In this document: positions 9,106-17,365 of the stretch, piece after piece | Position numbering within the stretch: position 1 is the first letter of the stretch | Layout of the letters: the number at the start of each line of letters is the position of its first letter | Assembly: GCF_034627025.1 (NCBI RefSeq) | Contig: NZ_CP141048.1 | Span: 620,001-684,000, forward strand | Source: Microvirga lotononidis | GTDB taxonomy: Bacteria > Pseudomonadota > Alphaproteobacteria > Rhizobiales > Beijerinckiaceae | Length of the DNA stretch: 64,000 bases | Direction: 5' to 3' | Notes under the pieces: generated by a model | Seen by the model: only the letters and a program-made list of their open reading frames with translations | Told to the model about the DNA's origin: nothing | Database searches by the model: none | Position numbers and translations under genes: made by a program

Positions 9106-9339
9106 ATGACCGACACGCCTGGCAAGCAGCTCCTGCATCTGGTTTTCGGCGGCGAGCTCAGCAGCCTCGAATCCGTCGATTTCAAGGATCTTTCCAAGCT
9201 CGACATCGTCGGAATCTACCCGAACTATGCCAGCGCCCATGCGGCATGGAAGGCCAAGGCGCAGGCCACCGTGGACAATGCGCAGATGCGCTACTTCATC
9301 GTCCACCTCCACCGCCTGCTGGATCCGCAGAACGGCTGA
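9106..9339 (+). CDS. DUF4170 protein
   Basis: A 77-residue protein matching the small alphaproteobacterial DUF4170 family, with a conserved core LVFGGEL, DIVGIYPNYASAHAAWKAKAQATVDNA broken by short loops, and YFIVHLHRLLDP. No signal peptide or membrane segment is seen. It lies 14 nt before the acyltransferase gene of the lipid A cluster and is probably co-transcribed with it. Its function is unknown; its position suggests a link to envelope lipid synthesis, which is inference. Confidence 0.85.
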   Translation: MTDTPGKQLLHLVFGGELSSLESVDFKDLSKLDIVGIYPNYASAHAAWKAKAQATVDNAQMRYFIVHLHRLLDPQNG

Positions 9340-9353
9340 TCCTTCACGCCGCC

Positions 9354-10088
9354 ATGAGCCTCATGAAGCGCATCATCCGGTCGCGGGCGGTCCAGGAAAC
9401 CCTGGGCTTCGTCGTCGCGGGCTATCTCAAGTTCGTCCAGCGCACGAACCGGTTCGTCATGGAACCGGCCGATGCCTATGAGCGGATCGAGATGCCCGTG
9501 ATCGCTGCCATGTGGCACGGCCAGCACTTCATGATCCATTTCGCCAAAAGGCCGCAGGACCGTGCCGCAAGCCTCGTGTCACGGTCCGGCGACGGCGAGT
9601 TCAACGCTGTTGCCCTGCGTCACCTGGGCGTGCGGGCGATCCGCGGCTCCGGCGCACGCGGTCGCGACATCCGTAAAAAGGGCGGCGCCCAGGCCATGCG
9701 GTCGATGCTGCGGGCCTTGAGCGATGGGGAGATGGTCGTGATGACCGCCGATATCCCGAAGATCTCGCGGATCTGCGGCCAGGGCATCGTGACGCTCGCG
9801 CAATTATCGGGTCGCCCCATCGTACCCGTTGCCGTCGTGACCAGCCGCCGCATCGATTTCGACAGCTGGGACAAGGCCAGCATCGGCCTGCCCTTCGGGC
9901 GCGGGGCGATGGTGCTCGGCGAGCCGGTCCATGTGCCGCGCGACGCGGACGAGCCGACGCTGGAATCCTTGAGAAAGTGCGTCGAACGGGAACTCGACCG
10001 GGTTCACGAGCGGGCCTATGCTCTCGTCGGGTCGAGGGATCCGGGCGCCAAGCCCAATCCTGTGCTCATGGAAGGCTCCCGAGCATGA
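9354..10088 (+). CDS. Lysophospholipid acyltransferase family protein (DUF374)
   Basis: A 244-residue protein of the DUF374 acyltransferase-like family found beside waaA in many alphaproteobacteria. MWHGQHF (about 51-57) holds the catalytic-type His, followed by SRSGDGE, RGSGARG.. and GQGIVTLAQLSGRPIVPVAV. The usual TPDGPRGP stretch is replaced by TADIPKISRICGQG, a divergent variant. A short hydrophobic N-terminus suggests membrane association. Its stop overlaps the waaA start in an ATGA, so translation is probably coupled. The exact acceptor lipid is unknown. Confidence 0.82.
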   Translation: MSLMKRIIRSRAVQETLGFVVAGYLKFVQRTNRFVMEPADAYERIEMPVIAAMWHGQHFMIHFAKRPQDRAASLVSRSGDGEFNAVALRHLGVRAIRGSGARGRDIRKKGGAQAMRSMLRALSDGEMVVMTADIPKISRICGQGIVTLAQLSGRPIVPVAVVTSRRIDFDSWDKASIGLPFGRGAMVLGEPVHVPRDADEPTLESLRKCVERELDRVHERAYALVGSRDPGAKPNPVLMEGSRA

Positions 10089-11374
10089 GCTTCCCGATCG
10101 TCTTCAAAGCCTATCGCGCGGCCGTGTCCGTGCTGGAGCCGGCCGTGCTCGGCCTCCTGTACTGGCGCCGGCACAAGGGGCGCGAGGACCGCACGCGGCT
10201 GGGAGAGCGGCAAGGTTATCCCAGCCGGCAGCGGCCCAAAGGTCACCTGATCTGGGTTCACGGCGCCAGCATCGGCGAGACCCTGTCTCTTCTGCCCATC
10301 GTCGAACGGATGACCCAGCGGGGTCTCACGGTCCTGGTCACCTCGGGCACGAAGACGTCCGCGTCCCTCATCGCCCGTCGTCTCCCACCCGGGGCCATCC
10401 ACCAGTTCGTCCCCCTGGACGTGCCACGTTATACAAGACGCTTCCTCGAACATTGGCAGCCCGACCTCGCCCTCATCGCTGAATCCGAGATCTGGCCGAA
10501 CACCATCATGGCGCTCGCCGAGCGTGACATCCCGCTCGTCATGGTGAATGGGCGCATGTCGGATCGGTCGTACCGGCGCTGGCAGAAGATGCCGCGCATC
10601 ATCAAAGGCCTGCTCGACCAGTTCGCCCTGTGCCTGGCCCAGACGGCCGAGGATGCCGAACGGCTGGCGCGGCTCGGCGCGCCCCGGGTGATCGTGACAG
10701 GCAACATCAAATTCGACGCCGCCCCTCCCCCGGCCGACCCACGGATGGTGGCGCATCTTTCGGGCATGATCGCGGGCCGCCCGGTCTGGCTTGCCGCCAG
10801 CACGCATCCCGGAGAGGAAAGCGTGATCGTCGCCGTCCATCGCGCCCTGGCCAAGCGTTATCCTCAGCTGCTGACCATCATCGCCCCGCGGCACCCCCAT
10901 CGCGGACCGGAGGTCTCGGCTCTGGCAGGGCAGGCCGGCTTGCGGGCCGGGCGACGGTCGGAGGGCATTCACCCGGACCGAGCGACGGATGTCTACGTGG
11001 TCGATACGGTGGGCGAAATGGGCCTGTTCTACCGGCTCTCCCCGGTCGTCCTCATGGGCGGCACCCTGGTGCCCGTCGGCGGACATAACCCGATCGAGCC
11101 GGCCAAGCTCGGCGCGGCCATCCTGCACGGCCCGCATGTCCATACCGCCACCGAGATCTACGAGGCCCTCGACCGGTCTCGGGGTGCCTTGATGGTGAAG
11201 GACAGCGCCACCCTGGCCCGCGCCGTCAACGAATTGCTGAGCAATGCGGCGCTGACGCGCGACATGGCCCGCAAGGCCGGAGAGGCCGTTCAGGCGCTCG
11301 GCGGTGCCGTGGACCGTACCATGCAGTCGGTCGAGCCCTTCATCGTCCAGGCGAAACTGGGGGCGCGCCGCTGA
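10085..11374 (+). CDS. waaA: Kdo transferase (3-deoxy-D-manno-octulosonic acid transferase)
   Basis: A 429-residue GT30-family glycosyltransferase that adds Kdo from CMP-Kdo to the lipid A precursor at the inner membrane. An N-terminal membrane anchor is followed by the Kdo-transferase motif WVHGASIGET (57-66, with the catalytic-type Glu). The C-terminal Rossmann half contains TGNIKFDAAP, ASTHPGEE, APRHPHRG and MGGTLVPVGGHNPIEPA, all family hallmarks. ATG 10085 overlaps the upstream stop by 4 nt and its own stop overlaps lpxK by 1 nt. Confidence 0.95.
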   Translation: MSFPIVFKAYRAAVSVLEPAVLGLLYWRRHKGREDRTRLGERQGYPSRQRPKGHLIWVHGASIGETLSLLPIVERMTQRGLTVLVTSGTKTSASLIARRLPPGAIHQFVPLDVPRYTRRFLEHWQPDLALIAESEIWPNTIMALAERDIPLVMVNGRMSDRSYRRWQKMPRIIKGLLDQFALCLAQTAEDAERLARLGAPRVIVTGNIKFDAAPPPADPRMVAHLSGMIAGRPVWLAASTHPGEESVIVAVHRALAKRYPQLLTIIAPRHPHRGPEVSALAGQAGLRAGRRSEGIHPDRATDVYVVDTVGEMGLFYRLSPVVLMGGTLVPVGGHNPIEPAKLGAAILHGPHVHTATEIYEALDRSRGALMVKDSATLARAVNELLSNAALTRDMARKAGEAVQALGGAVDRTMQSVEPFIVQAKLGARR

Positions 11375-12390
11375 TGCGCGCGCCGCGCTTCTGGTGGCAA
11401 CCCTTCCCCACGCTGCCGGCCACCCTGTTGCGCCCCGCAGGCATCATCTATACTTCCGTTGCGACACGACGGATGCATCGCACGGGCGAGAAGGCGGACC
11501 TTCCCGTCATCTGCATCGGGAATTTCACCGCGGGCGGCGCCGGCAAGACGCCGACGGCCTTGGCCGTCGCCAGAATTCTCGATGCCGGCGGAGAGAGCCC
11601 GGCCTTCCTGTCGCGGGGCTATGGCGGCCGCCTTCCGGGTCCCGTGCAAGTCAGTACACCGGATCATTCGGCCTCGGACGTGGGTGACGAACCCATTCTG
11701 CTCTCGAGGACGGCGACGACCATCGTATCGCGCGACCGTCCTGCCGGGGCACAGCTGGCCTACGAGTCCGGCGCGACGGTCGTGATCATGGACGACGGGC
11801 TTCAGAATCCGTCCCTGGTCAAGGATTGCGCCATCGCGGTCGTGGATGGGGCCACCGGAATCGGCAACGGACTGCCTTTGCCGGCTGGGCCGCTGCGCGC
11901 GCCGATGGACGTTCAATGGCCCATGATCGATGCGGTTCTGATCATCGGCGATGGCGAGCCAGGGCGACAGATTGCCGAGGAGGCCGAACGCCGCGACAAG
12001 CGCGTGTTCGAGGCAAGGCTCGCACCTTCCCCGGAAGCGATCCAGTCCCTGGAAGGCAGGAGGGTTCTCGCCTTCGCGGGCATCGGGCGTCCCGGCAAGT
12101 TCTTCGACACCCTGCGCGACTGCGGGGCCATCGTCGAAGCCGCCCGTTCGTTCCCCGACCATCATCGCTATACGACGGCCGAACTCGGGACACTGCAACG
12201 CGAAGCCGAGGCTCGCGGGCTTGTGGCCGTGACGACGGAAAAGGATTTTGCCCGGATCGCGGCGATACGGGATCCCAGGCCTTGGCCGGAGCTGACCGTC
12301 CTTCCCGTGCGGCTCCGGATCGAGAACGAGGCGGGCCTGCGCAACCTGCTCCTGCGCCGCATCAACGAAAGGCGACTGCGCGTCGCCTGA
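11374..12390 (+). CDS. lpxK: Tetraacyldisaccharide 4'-kinase (lipid A synthesis)
   Basis: A 338-residue membrane-associated kinase that phosphorylates the 4' position of the lipid A disaccharide. PRFWWQP at the N-terminus and the P-loop AGGAGKTPTALAVA (from residue 53) are characteristic, as are FLSRGYGGR, DEPILL, MDDGLQNPSL and FAGIGRPGKFF. ATG 11374 overlaps the waaA stop by 1 nt (TGATG), making the acyltransferase-waaA-lpxK run fully coupled. Length is normal. Confidence 0.95.
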   Translation: MRAPRFWWQPFPTLPATLLRPAGIIYTSVATRRMHRTGEKADLPVICIGNFTAGGAGKTPTALAVARILDAGGESPAFLSRGYGGRLPGPVQVSTPDHSASDVGDEPILLSRTATTIVSRDRPAGAQLAYESGATVVIMDDGLQNPSLVKDCAIAVVDGATGIGNGLPLPAGPLRAPMDVQWPMIDAVLIIGDGEPGRQIAEEAERRDKRVFEARLAPSPEAIQSLEGRRVLAFAGIGRPGKFFDTLRDCGAIVEAARSFPDHHRYTTAELGTLQREAEARGLVAVTTEKDFARIAAIRDPRPWPELTVLPVRLRIENEAGLRNLLLRRINERRLRVA

Positions 12391-12415
12391 CGGCGCCCCT
12401 TATTTTCCAGGGCAG

Positions 12416-12646
12416 CTATTTTCTAGGTGCAGGCTGACCCGAGATGCGCATCATCACCGCCTCGGGCGAGGCATAGGCTTCCTGCCTCTCGACGCTCCAA
12501 TACTTGAGCTCGTCGAGGGGGATCTCGACGCCCGTCACCGCGCAACGCACATAGGCCCCGGGCTTCACGACCCGGAGGTTGCTGTCGAGATATTGCACGA
12601 CGGCTTCGCCGCCGCTGCGTTCGATCTTGTTCAACATCGATGACAT
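12416..12646 (-). CDS. DUF2093 protein
   Basis: A small protein matching alphaproteobacterial DUF2093: GGEAVVQYLD, PGAYVRCAVTGVEIPLDEL and KYWSVERQEAYASPEAV are the conserved core. The frame extends upstream to a TTG at 12700 (94 residues), 8 nt after the xseA stop. ATG 12646 (76 residues) is preferred because family members are about 70-80 residues long; ATG 12637 is also possible. It follows xseA and converges on lpxK. Function unknown; no signal peptide or membrane segment. Confidence 0.78.
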   Translation of the reverse strand: MSSMLNKIERSGGEAVVQYLDSNLRVVKPGAYVRCAVTGVEIPLDELKYWSVERQEAYASPEAVMMRISGQPAPRK

Positions 12647-12707
12647 CGAGAAATGCGTTGCGCCTTTCTTCACATAAGCAGGTGAGCCGAGGATTTCCAA
12701 TCCTCAA

Positions 12708-14282
12708 TCAAAACAAGGCGCCCTGCTCTTCCGCCGCCACGAGCTTCGGCTTGGCCACTCTGGGCCGCGACCCGATCCGCCCGCCCGTCGCGTCCGCCTT
12801 GCCGTCGGCGAATTCCAGCACGAGGGCTTGGCCGTCCAGCACCGCCTCGGCCGAATTGAGCGGCTGCCCGTCCGCATCCCGGACCAGGGCGAAGCCGCGC
12901 TTGAGCACGGATTTATAGTTCAGGCTGTCGAAGAGCTTCGACACCGCCTCCAGCCTGTCGGCCTTGCGGGCGATCTGTCCCTGCAACGCGGGCACGAGAC
13001 GCTCGGCCACCCGCCGGGTGAGTTCGTGGCCTTGCGCGAGGCGCGTCCGCTCGGCGCGCAGCAAGGCCTCGCGGGATACCACCAGACGGCGGCCGATCTG
13101 CTTCAGGCTCTCCTCGCGCAGGAGGATGGAGCGGCAGACCGCGTTGTGGGGACGCGGTCCGACCGCATCGAGCCGAGCCCGCATGCGGGCGACATTGGCC
13201 ACCGGCGAGACGTGGGCCAGCTGGCGCGCGACCTTGAGCAGCCGCTCCTCGTGGCCGCGAGCATTGCGGGCGAGCGCCGGGTAGAGCTTGGCCGCCGCGA
13301 GGTCGAGCCGCTGACGCTTGGGCGAGAACAGCGCCTCCGGCGTCGGCAGGGCGCGGGCCGTGGCACGCAGGTCCGACCGCCGGCGCTCCACGAGGCGCAG
13401 CGTCGCCTCCATATGCCGCCGGGAGAGATCGTTGACGGCCGCCATGAGCTCGACCCGCACCGGCACCACCATCTCGGCGGCACCTGTGGGCGTGGGCGCC
13501 CGCCGGTCGGACGCGTAGTCGATCAGCGTCGTGTCGGTCTCGTGGCCCACCGCCGAGACGAGCGGGATGGCGCTCTCGGCGGCGGCGCGCACCACGATTT
13601 CCTCGTTGAAGCCCCACAGATCCTCGATCGAACCACCACCGCGGGCGACGATCAGCACATCCGGGCGCGGGATCCGGCCGCCCGGCTCCAGCGCGTTGAA
13701 GCCACGGATGGCGGCGGCGACCTCAGACGCGCAGGTGTCGCCCTGCACGCGCACGGGCCAGACCAGCACCCGGCGCGGGAAGCGGTCTTCCAGCCGGTGG
13801 AGAATGTCGCGGATCACCGCGCCGGTCGGCGAGGTGACGACGCCGATCACTCGGGGCAGGAACGGCAGAGGCCGCTTGCGCTCCTGGGCGAAGAGCCCTT
13901 CGGCATTCAGCTTGCGGCGGCGCTCCTCGAGCAGGGCCATGAGGGCGCCGATGCCGGCGGGCTCGAGCGTGTCGATGACGATCTGGTACTTGGACGAACC
14001 CGGGAAGGTGGTGATGCGCCCGGTGGCGATGACCTCCATCCCCTCCTCGGGGCGGATCTTGAGCCGGGCGAAGGATCCTTTCCAGATCACCGCGTCGATT
14101 CGGGCATTCTGGTCCTTCAGGCAGAAATAGGCGTGGCCCGACGAATGCGGCCCGCGATAGCCCGACACCTCGCCCCGCAGGCGGACATGGCCGAACGCAT
14201 CCTCCAGGGTGCGCTTGAGAGCTCCCGCAAGGTCGGAGACCGACCATTCGGGAGCATTCGAGGGAGCTTTTTCTGCGAACAT
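12708..14282 (-). CDS. xseA: Exodeoxyribonuclease VII large subunit
   Basis: A 524-residue large subunit of the single-strand-specific exonuclease VII. An N-terminal OB-fold domain ([18 protein letters not shown].., [21 protein letters not shown]) is followed by the catalytic domain with [33 protein letters not shown] and [29 protein letters not shown] split across the motif. A long coiled coil and a short C-terminal segment complete it. It is somewhat longer than the E. coli protein because of the C-terminal tail ([11 protein letters not shown]..). It is divergent from purD. The small subunit xseB is not in the window. Confidence 0.96.
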   Translation of the reverse strand: MFAEKAPSNAPEWSVSDLAGALKRTLEDAFGHVRLRGEVSGYRGPHSSGHAYFCLKDQNARIDAVIWKGSFARLKIRPEEGMEVIATGRITTFPGSSKYQIVIDTLEPAGIGALMALLEERRRKLNAEGLFAQERKRPLPFLPRVIGVVTSPTGAVIRDILHRLEDRFPRRVLVWPVRVQGDTCASEVAAAIRGFNALEPGGRIPRPDVLIVARGGGSIEDLWGFNEEIVVRAAAESAIPLVSAVGHETDTTLIDYASDRRAPTPTGAAEMVVPVRVELMAAVNDLSRRHMEATLRLVERRRSDLRATARALPTPEALFSPKRQRLDLAAAKLYPALARNARGHEERLLKVARQLAHVSPVANVARMRARLDAVGPRPHNAVCRSILLREESLKQIGRRLVVSREALLRAERTRLAQGHELTRRVAERLVPALQGQIARKADRLEAVSKLFDSLNYKSVLKRGFALVRDADGQPLNSAEAVLDGQALVLEFADGKADATGGRIGSRPRVAKPKLVAAEEQGALF

Positions 14283-14467
14283 GCCGTGAACCTAATCCGC
14301 CCGGCTGCAACCTGCCAAGGGTGCGGACGCAACAGCCGTTCACAATGCGAAACTATCCCCTGTGCATTTCGCCGCGCCCGCGAAACAGGTCCCGTTTCAC
14401 GCTTTCGAGACTAGGCGCAAAAGCCCGCAGCGGCTAAGAGCGCAGGCAGCACAGGGAGGCGAAGGCC

Positions 14468-15745
14468 ATGAACATTCTTCTCATCGGGTCCGGCGGGCGG
14501 GAGCATGCTTTGGCGAGAAGTCTCTCGGCGAGCGCCCTGTGCGACAAGCTCCTCATTGCCCCCGGCAATCCCGGCACGGCGCAGCATGGCACCAATGTGG
14601 CGCTCGACGTCACGGACCACCGGGCGGTGATCGATTTCTGCCGGGTGATGAAGGTCGATTTCGTCGTGGTCGGCCCTGAAGCCCCCCTGGTGGCGGGCCT
14701 CGTGGACGATCTCACCGCCGCCGGGATCAAGGCATTCGGGCCGAGCAAGGCTGCGGCCCAGCTCGAAGGCTCGAAGGCCTTCACCAAGGATCTGTGCGCG
14801 GAGTTCGACATTCCCACCGCGGCCTATCGGCGTTTCACCGATGCGGAGGCGGCCAAAGCCTACATTCGCGGTTACGGCGTGCCGATCGTCGTCAAGGCGG
14901 ACGGCCTTGCCGCTGGAAAGGGCGTGGTGGTCGCCACCTCCTTCGAGGAGGCTGAGCAAGCGGTCGACATGATGATCGGCGGCGGACTCGGCGCCGCCGG
15001 AGCCGAGGTGGTGATCGAGGCCTTTCTCGAAGGCGAAGAGGCGAGCTTCTTCGCCCTCTGCGATGGCACGCACGCGGTCCCCTTCGGTACGGCGCAGGAC
15101 CATAAACGCGTCTTCGACGGCGACCAGGGGCCCAACACCGGCGGCATGGGGGCCTATTCTCCGGCCGCCGTGATGACGCCGGAGCTGCAAGCCCGGGCCA
15201 TGCGCGAGATCATCGAGCCGACTCTCGCCGGCATGAAGGCGCGTGGCACCCCCTATACGGGTATCCTGTACGCGGGGCTGATGCTCACCAAGGACGGGCC
15301 GCAGCTCATCGAATACAACGCCCGCCTCGGCGACCCCGAAACCCAGGTGCTGCTGCCGCGCCTGAAATCCGATCTCGTGACCGCGCTCCTGGCCGCGTGC
15401 GACGGCGTTCTGAACAGCATCTCGCTGCAATGGTCGGATCAGGCGGCACTCACCGTCGTCATGGCCGCCAGGGGCTATCCTGGCGCCGTCGAGAAAGGAT
15501 CGGAGATCCGCGGCATCGACAAGGCCGAGGCCTTGAACGACGTGATCGTGTTCCATGCCGGCACGAAACAAGACGGCGACAGGATCGTTGCCAATGGCGG
15601 ACGCGTGCTCAACGTCACCGCGTTGGGACGCACCATCTCGGAGGCCCAGACCAAGGCCTATGAGGCGGTGTCGCAGATCGTTTGGCCAGAGGGCTTCTGC
15701 CGAAAGGACATCGGCTGGCGTGCCGTGGAGCGGGAAGAGAGCTGA
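14468..15745 (+). CDS. purD: Phosphoribosylamine-glycine ligase (purine synthesis)
   Basis: A 425-residue ATP-grasp enzyme joining glycine to phosphoribosylamine. The N-terminus [16 protein letters not shown], then [47 protein letters not shown], and [18 protein letters not shown] are textbook PurD motifs. Length matches the family. It is transcribed away from xseA with a 185-nt shared promoter region, a gene pairing common in Rhizobiales. Confidence 0.97.
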   Translation: MNILLIGSGGREHALARSLSASALCDKLLIAPGNPGTAQHGTNVALDVTDHRAVIDFCRVMKVDFVVVGPEAPLVAGLVDDLTAAGIKAFGPSKAAAQLEGSKAFTKDLCAEFDIPTAAYRRFTDAEAAKAYIRGYGVPIVVKADGLAAGKGVVVATSFEEAEQAVDMMIGGGLGAAGAEVVIEAFLEGEEASFFALCDGTHAVPFGTAQDHKRVFDGDQGPNTGGMGAYSPAAVMTPELQARAMREIIEPTLAGMKARGTPYTGILYAGLMLTKDGPQLIEYNARLGDPETQVLLPRLKSDLVTALLAACDGVLNSISLQWSDQAALTVVMAARGYPGAVEKGSEIRGIDKAEALNDVIVFHAGTKQDGDRIVANGGRVLNVTALGRTISEAQTKAYEAVSQIVWPEGFCRKDIGWRAVEREES

Positions 15746-15810
15746 AAGCCGCGTACTTCCATCGAGGGATGACGCAAGGGCAGACGATTCTCGTTAGAGT
15801 TGCGCCACAT

Positions 15811-15841
15811 TTCCCAAAAGGGAGATGATCCTTTTTGGGAA
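15811..15841. other. Imperfect hairpin after purD
   Basis: TTCCCAAAAGG and CCTTTTTGGGAA form a near-perfect stem with one unpaired A around an 8-nt loop, 66 nt past the purD stop. There is no trailing T-run, so terminator function is uncertain. It also lies in the leader of the hydrolase gene. Confidence 0.35.
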
Positions 15842-15895
15842 CAAATGCCCTACCTTCTCGCATCGTCCCTGTCCCAAACCAGCGAGCATGCCTCC

Positions 15896-16804
15896 ATGAG
15901 CGACGATCTCTTTCCCGATTTCGAAAGCCACTGGATCGACACGGAGGTGGGACGCATCTTCGCGCGCACGAAAGGCAACGGGAAGCCGCTGGTCCTTTTG
16001 CACGGTTTTCCCCAGACACATGCCATGTGGCACCACCTCGCGCCGACATTGGCCGAGACGTACAGGGTCGTCTGCCTGGACATGCGCGGCTATGGCTGGT
16101 CGGCGGCCCCCAAGGGCGATCCGAAACACGAGACCTATTCCAAGCGCGCCATGGGCCGGGACGTGATCCGGGTCATGGAAGCGCTGGGCCATGTGCATTT
16201 CGCCATCGCCGGACATGATCGCGGAGCCCGCGTAGCCTACCGGCTCGCGCTCGACCATCCGGGCCGCGTGGAGCGGCTTGCTCTTCTCGACATCCTGCCG
16301 ACCTTTCATGTGTGGGAGGAGATGCGCTCGGAGAAAGTTCCGGAAGCGCATTGGGGTTATCTCTCACAGGCTTACCCGAAGCCGGAGGAAGAAATCGGAC
16401 GCGATCCGATCCCCTATTTCGAGGGCCTGATGCGGCAATGGTCGGCCGCGGGCGACCTGAGCGCCTTCGATCCCCGGGCTCTGCATTCCTACTGGCAGAG
16501 CTGCAACGAACCCAGCCGCATCCACGCCTTCTGCGAGGATTACCGGGCCGGCGCGACGCAGGACATCGAGGCCGACGAAGCCGATCTGGCTGCGGGCAAG
16601 ACGATCCAATGCCCGACCTATCTGATCTGGAGCGACTACTATCTCGTCAGCGGCCCCGTCGGCGACCGGAAGCAGCCGCTGGAAATCTGGCACCGGAGTT
16701 TCGCCCCCAGAGCCACCGGCACCGGCGTCACGTCAGGGCATTTCGTAGCGGAAGAAAACCCATCCGCGACGCTGGAGGCGCTGCAGGCCTTTCTGGCTTC
16801 GTGA
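15896..16804 (+). CDS. Alpha/beta hydrolase, fluoroacetate (haloacetate) dehalogenase-like
   Basis: A 302-residue alpha/beta hydrolase. LLHGFPQTHAMWHHLAP carries the oxyanion-hole motif, DMRGYGWS follows, and the nucleophile elbow reads GHDRGARVAYRL, with Asp rather than Ser as nucleophile. That feature, with DILPTFHVW and the tryptophan-rich cap, matches fluoroacetate dehalogenases. The late GHFVAEENP holds the catalytic His. ATG 15896 was chosen because homology begins about there; in-frame ATGs at 15845 and 15800 would add non-conserved residues. The true substrate cannot be read from the sequence. Confidence 0.82.
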   Translation: MSDDLFPDFESHWIDTEVGRIFARTKGNGKPLVLLHGFPQTHAMWHHLAPTLAETYRVVCLDMRGYGWSAAPKGDPKHETYSKRAMGRDVIRVMEALGHVHFAIAGHDRGARVAYRLALDHPGRVERLALLDILPTFHVWEEMRSEKVPEAHWGYLSQAYPKPEEEIGRDPIPYFEGLMRQWSAAGDLSAFDPRALHSYWQSCNEPSRIHAFCEDYRAGATQDIEADEADLAAGKTIQCPTYLIWSDYYLVSGPVGDRKQPLEIWHRSFAPRATGTGVTSGHFVAEENPSATLEALQAFLAS

Positions 16805-16831
16805 TGTTCTGCGAATAGAGCACAAAGCGCT

Positions 16832-17311
16832 CTAACGCCGCTCCCCGAAAAACGCCTTCAGCAGCTGGGCCGCCTCGCTCTCCCGGATGCCGCCGTAGAC
16901 TTCCGGAGCATGGTGGCAGGTCGGCTGGTCGAAGAAGCGCACGCCGTTGTCGACCGCGCCGCCCTTGGGGTCCTGGGCCGCGTAATAGACGCGCCGGATG
17001 CGGGCGAAGGAGATCGCTCCCGCGCACATGGTGCAGGGCTCCAGGGTCACGTAGAGATCGCAGCCCGACAGGCGCTCGTCGTCCAAAGCCTCGCAGGCCC
17101 GGCGGATCGCGAGCATTTCCGCATGGGCCGAGGGGTCGCGCAGCTCGCGCGGGCGGTTGCCCGCCGAAGCGACAATCCGGCCGTCCTTGACGATGGCGGC
17201 CCCCACGGGCACCTCCCCGCGCGCGGCGGCGGCGCGGGCCTCGTCGAAGGCCACGCTCATGGGATCCGGCCGTCCCGGATCAAGCGGCTCGTGATCGGCG
17301 TTATCCGTCAA
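16832..17311 (-). CDS. tadA: tRNA-specific adenosine deaminase (wobble A34 to inosine)
   Basis: A 159-residue zinc deaminase of the cytidine deaminase-like fold. The catalytic HAE is at residues 63-65 and the second zinc motif PCTMC has cysteines at 93 and 96. GEVPVGAAIV and NRPRELRDPSAHAEM are typical. It converts A34 of tRNA-Arg(ACG) to inosine and is normally essential. It is divergent from the pseudouridine synthase gene with only 54 nt between the starts, so the promoters must be compact or overlapping. Confidence 0.95.
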   Translation of the reverse strand: MTDNADHEPLDPGRPDPMSVAFDEARAAAARGEVPVGAAIVKDGRIVASAGNRPRELRDPSAHAEMLAIRRACEALDDERLSGCDLYVTLEPCTMCAGAISFARIRRVYYAAQDPKGGAVDNGVRFFDQPTCHHAPEVYGGIRESEAAQLLKAFFGERR

Positions 17312-17365
17312 CCGGTTCGCTCCTTAACCCTCGCTTCTGTGGAACTCCTCTGCTATCAGGCTCCC

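Noticed and set aside
15811..15841. Intrinsic terminator of purD
   Set aside because: The stem is good but there is no T-run after it; kept only as a hairpin.
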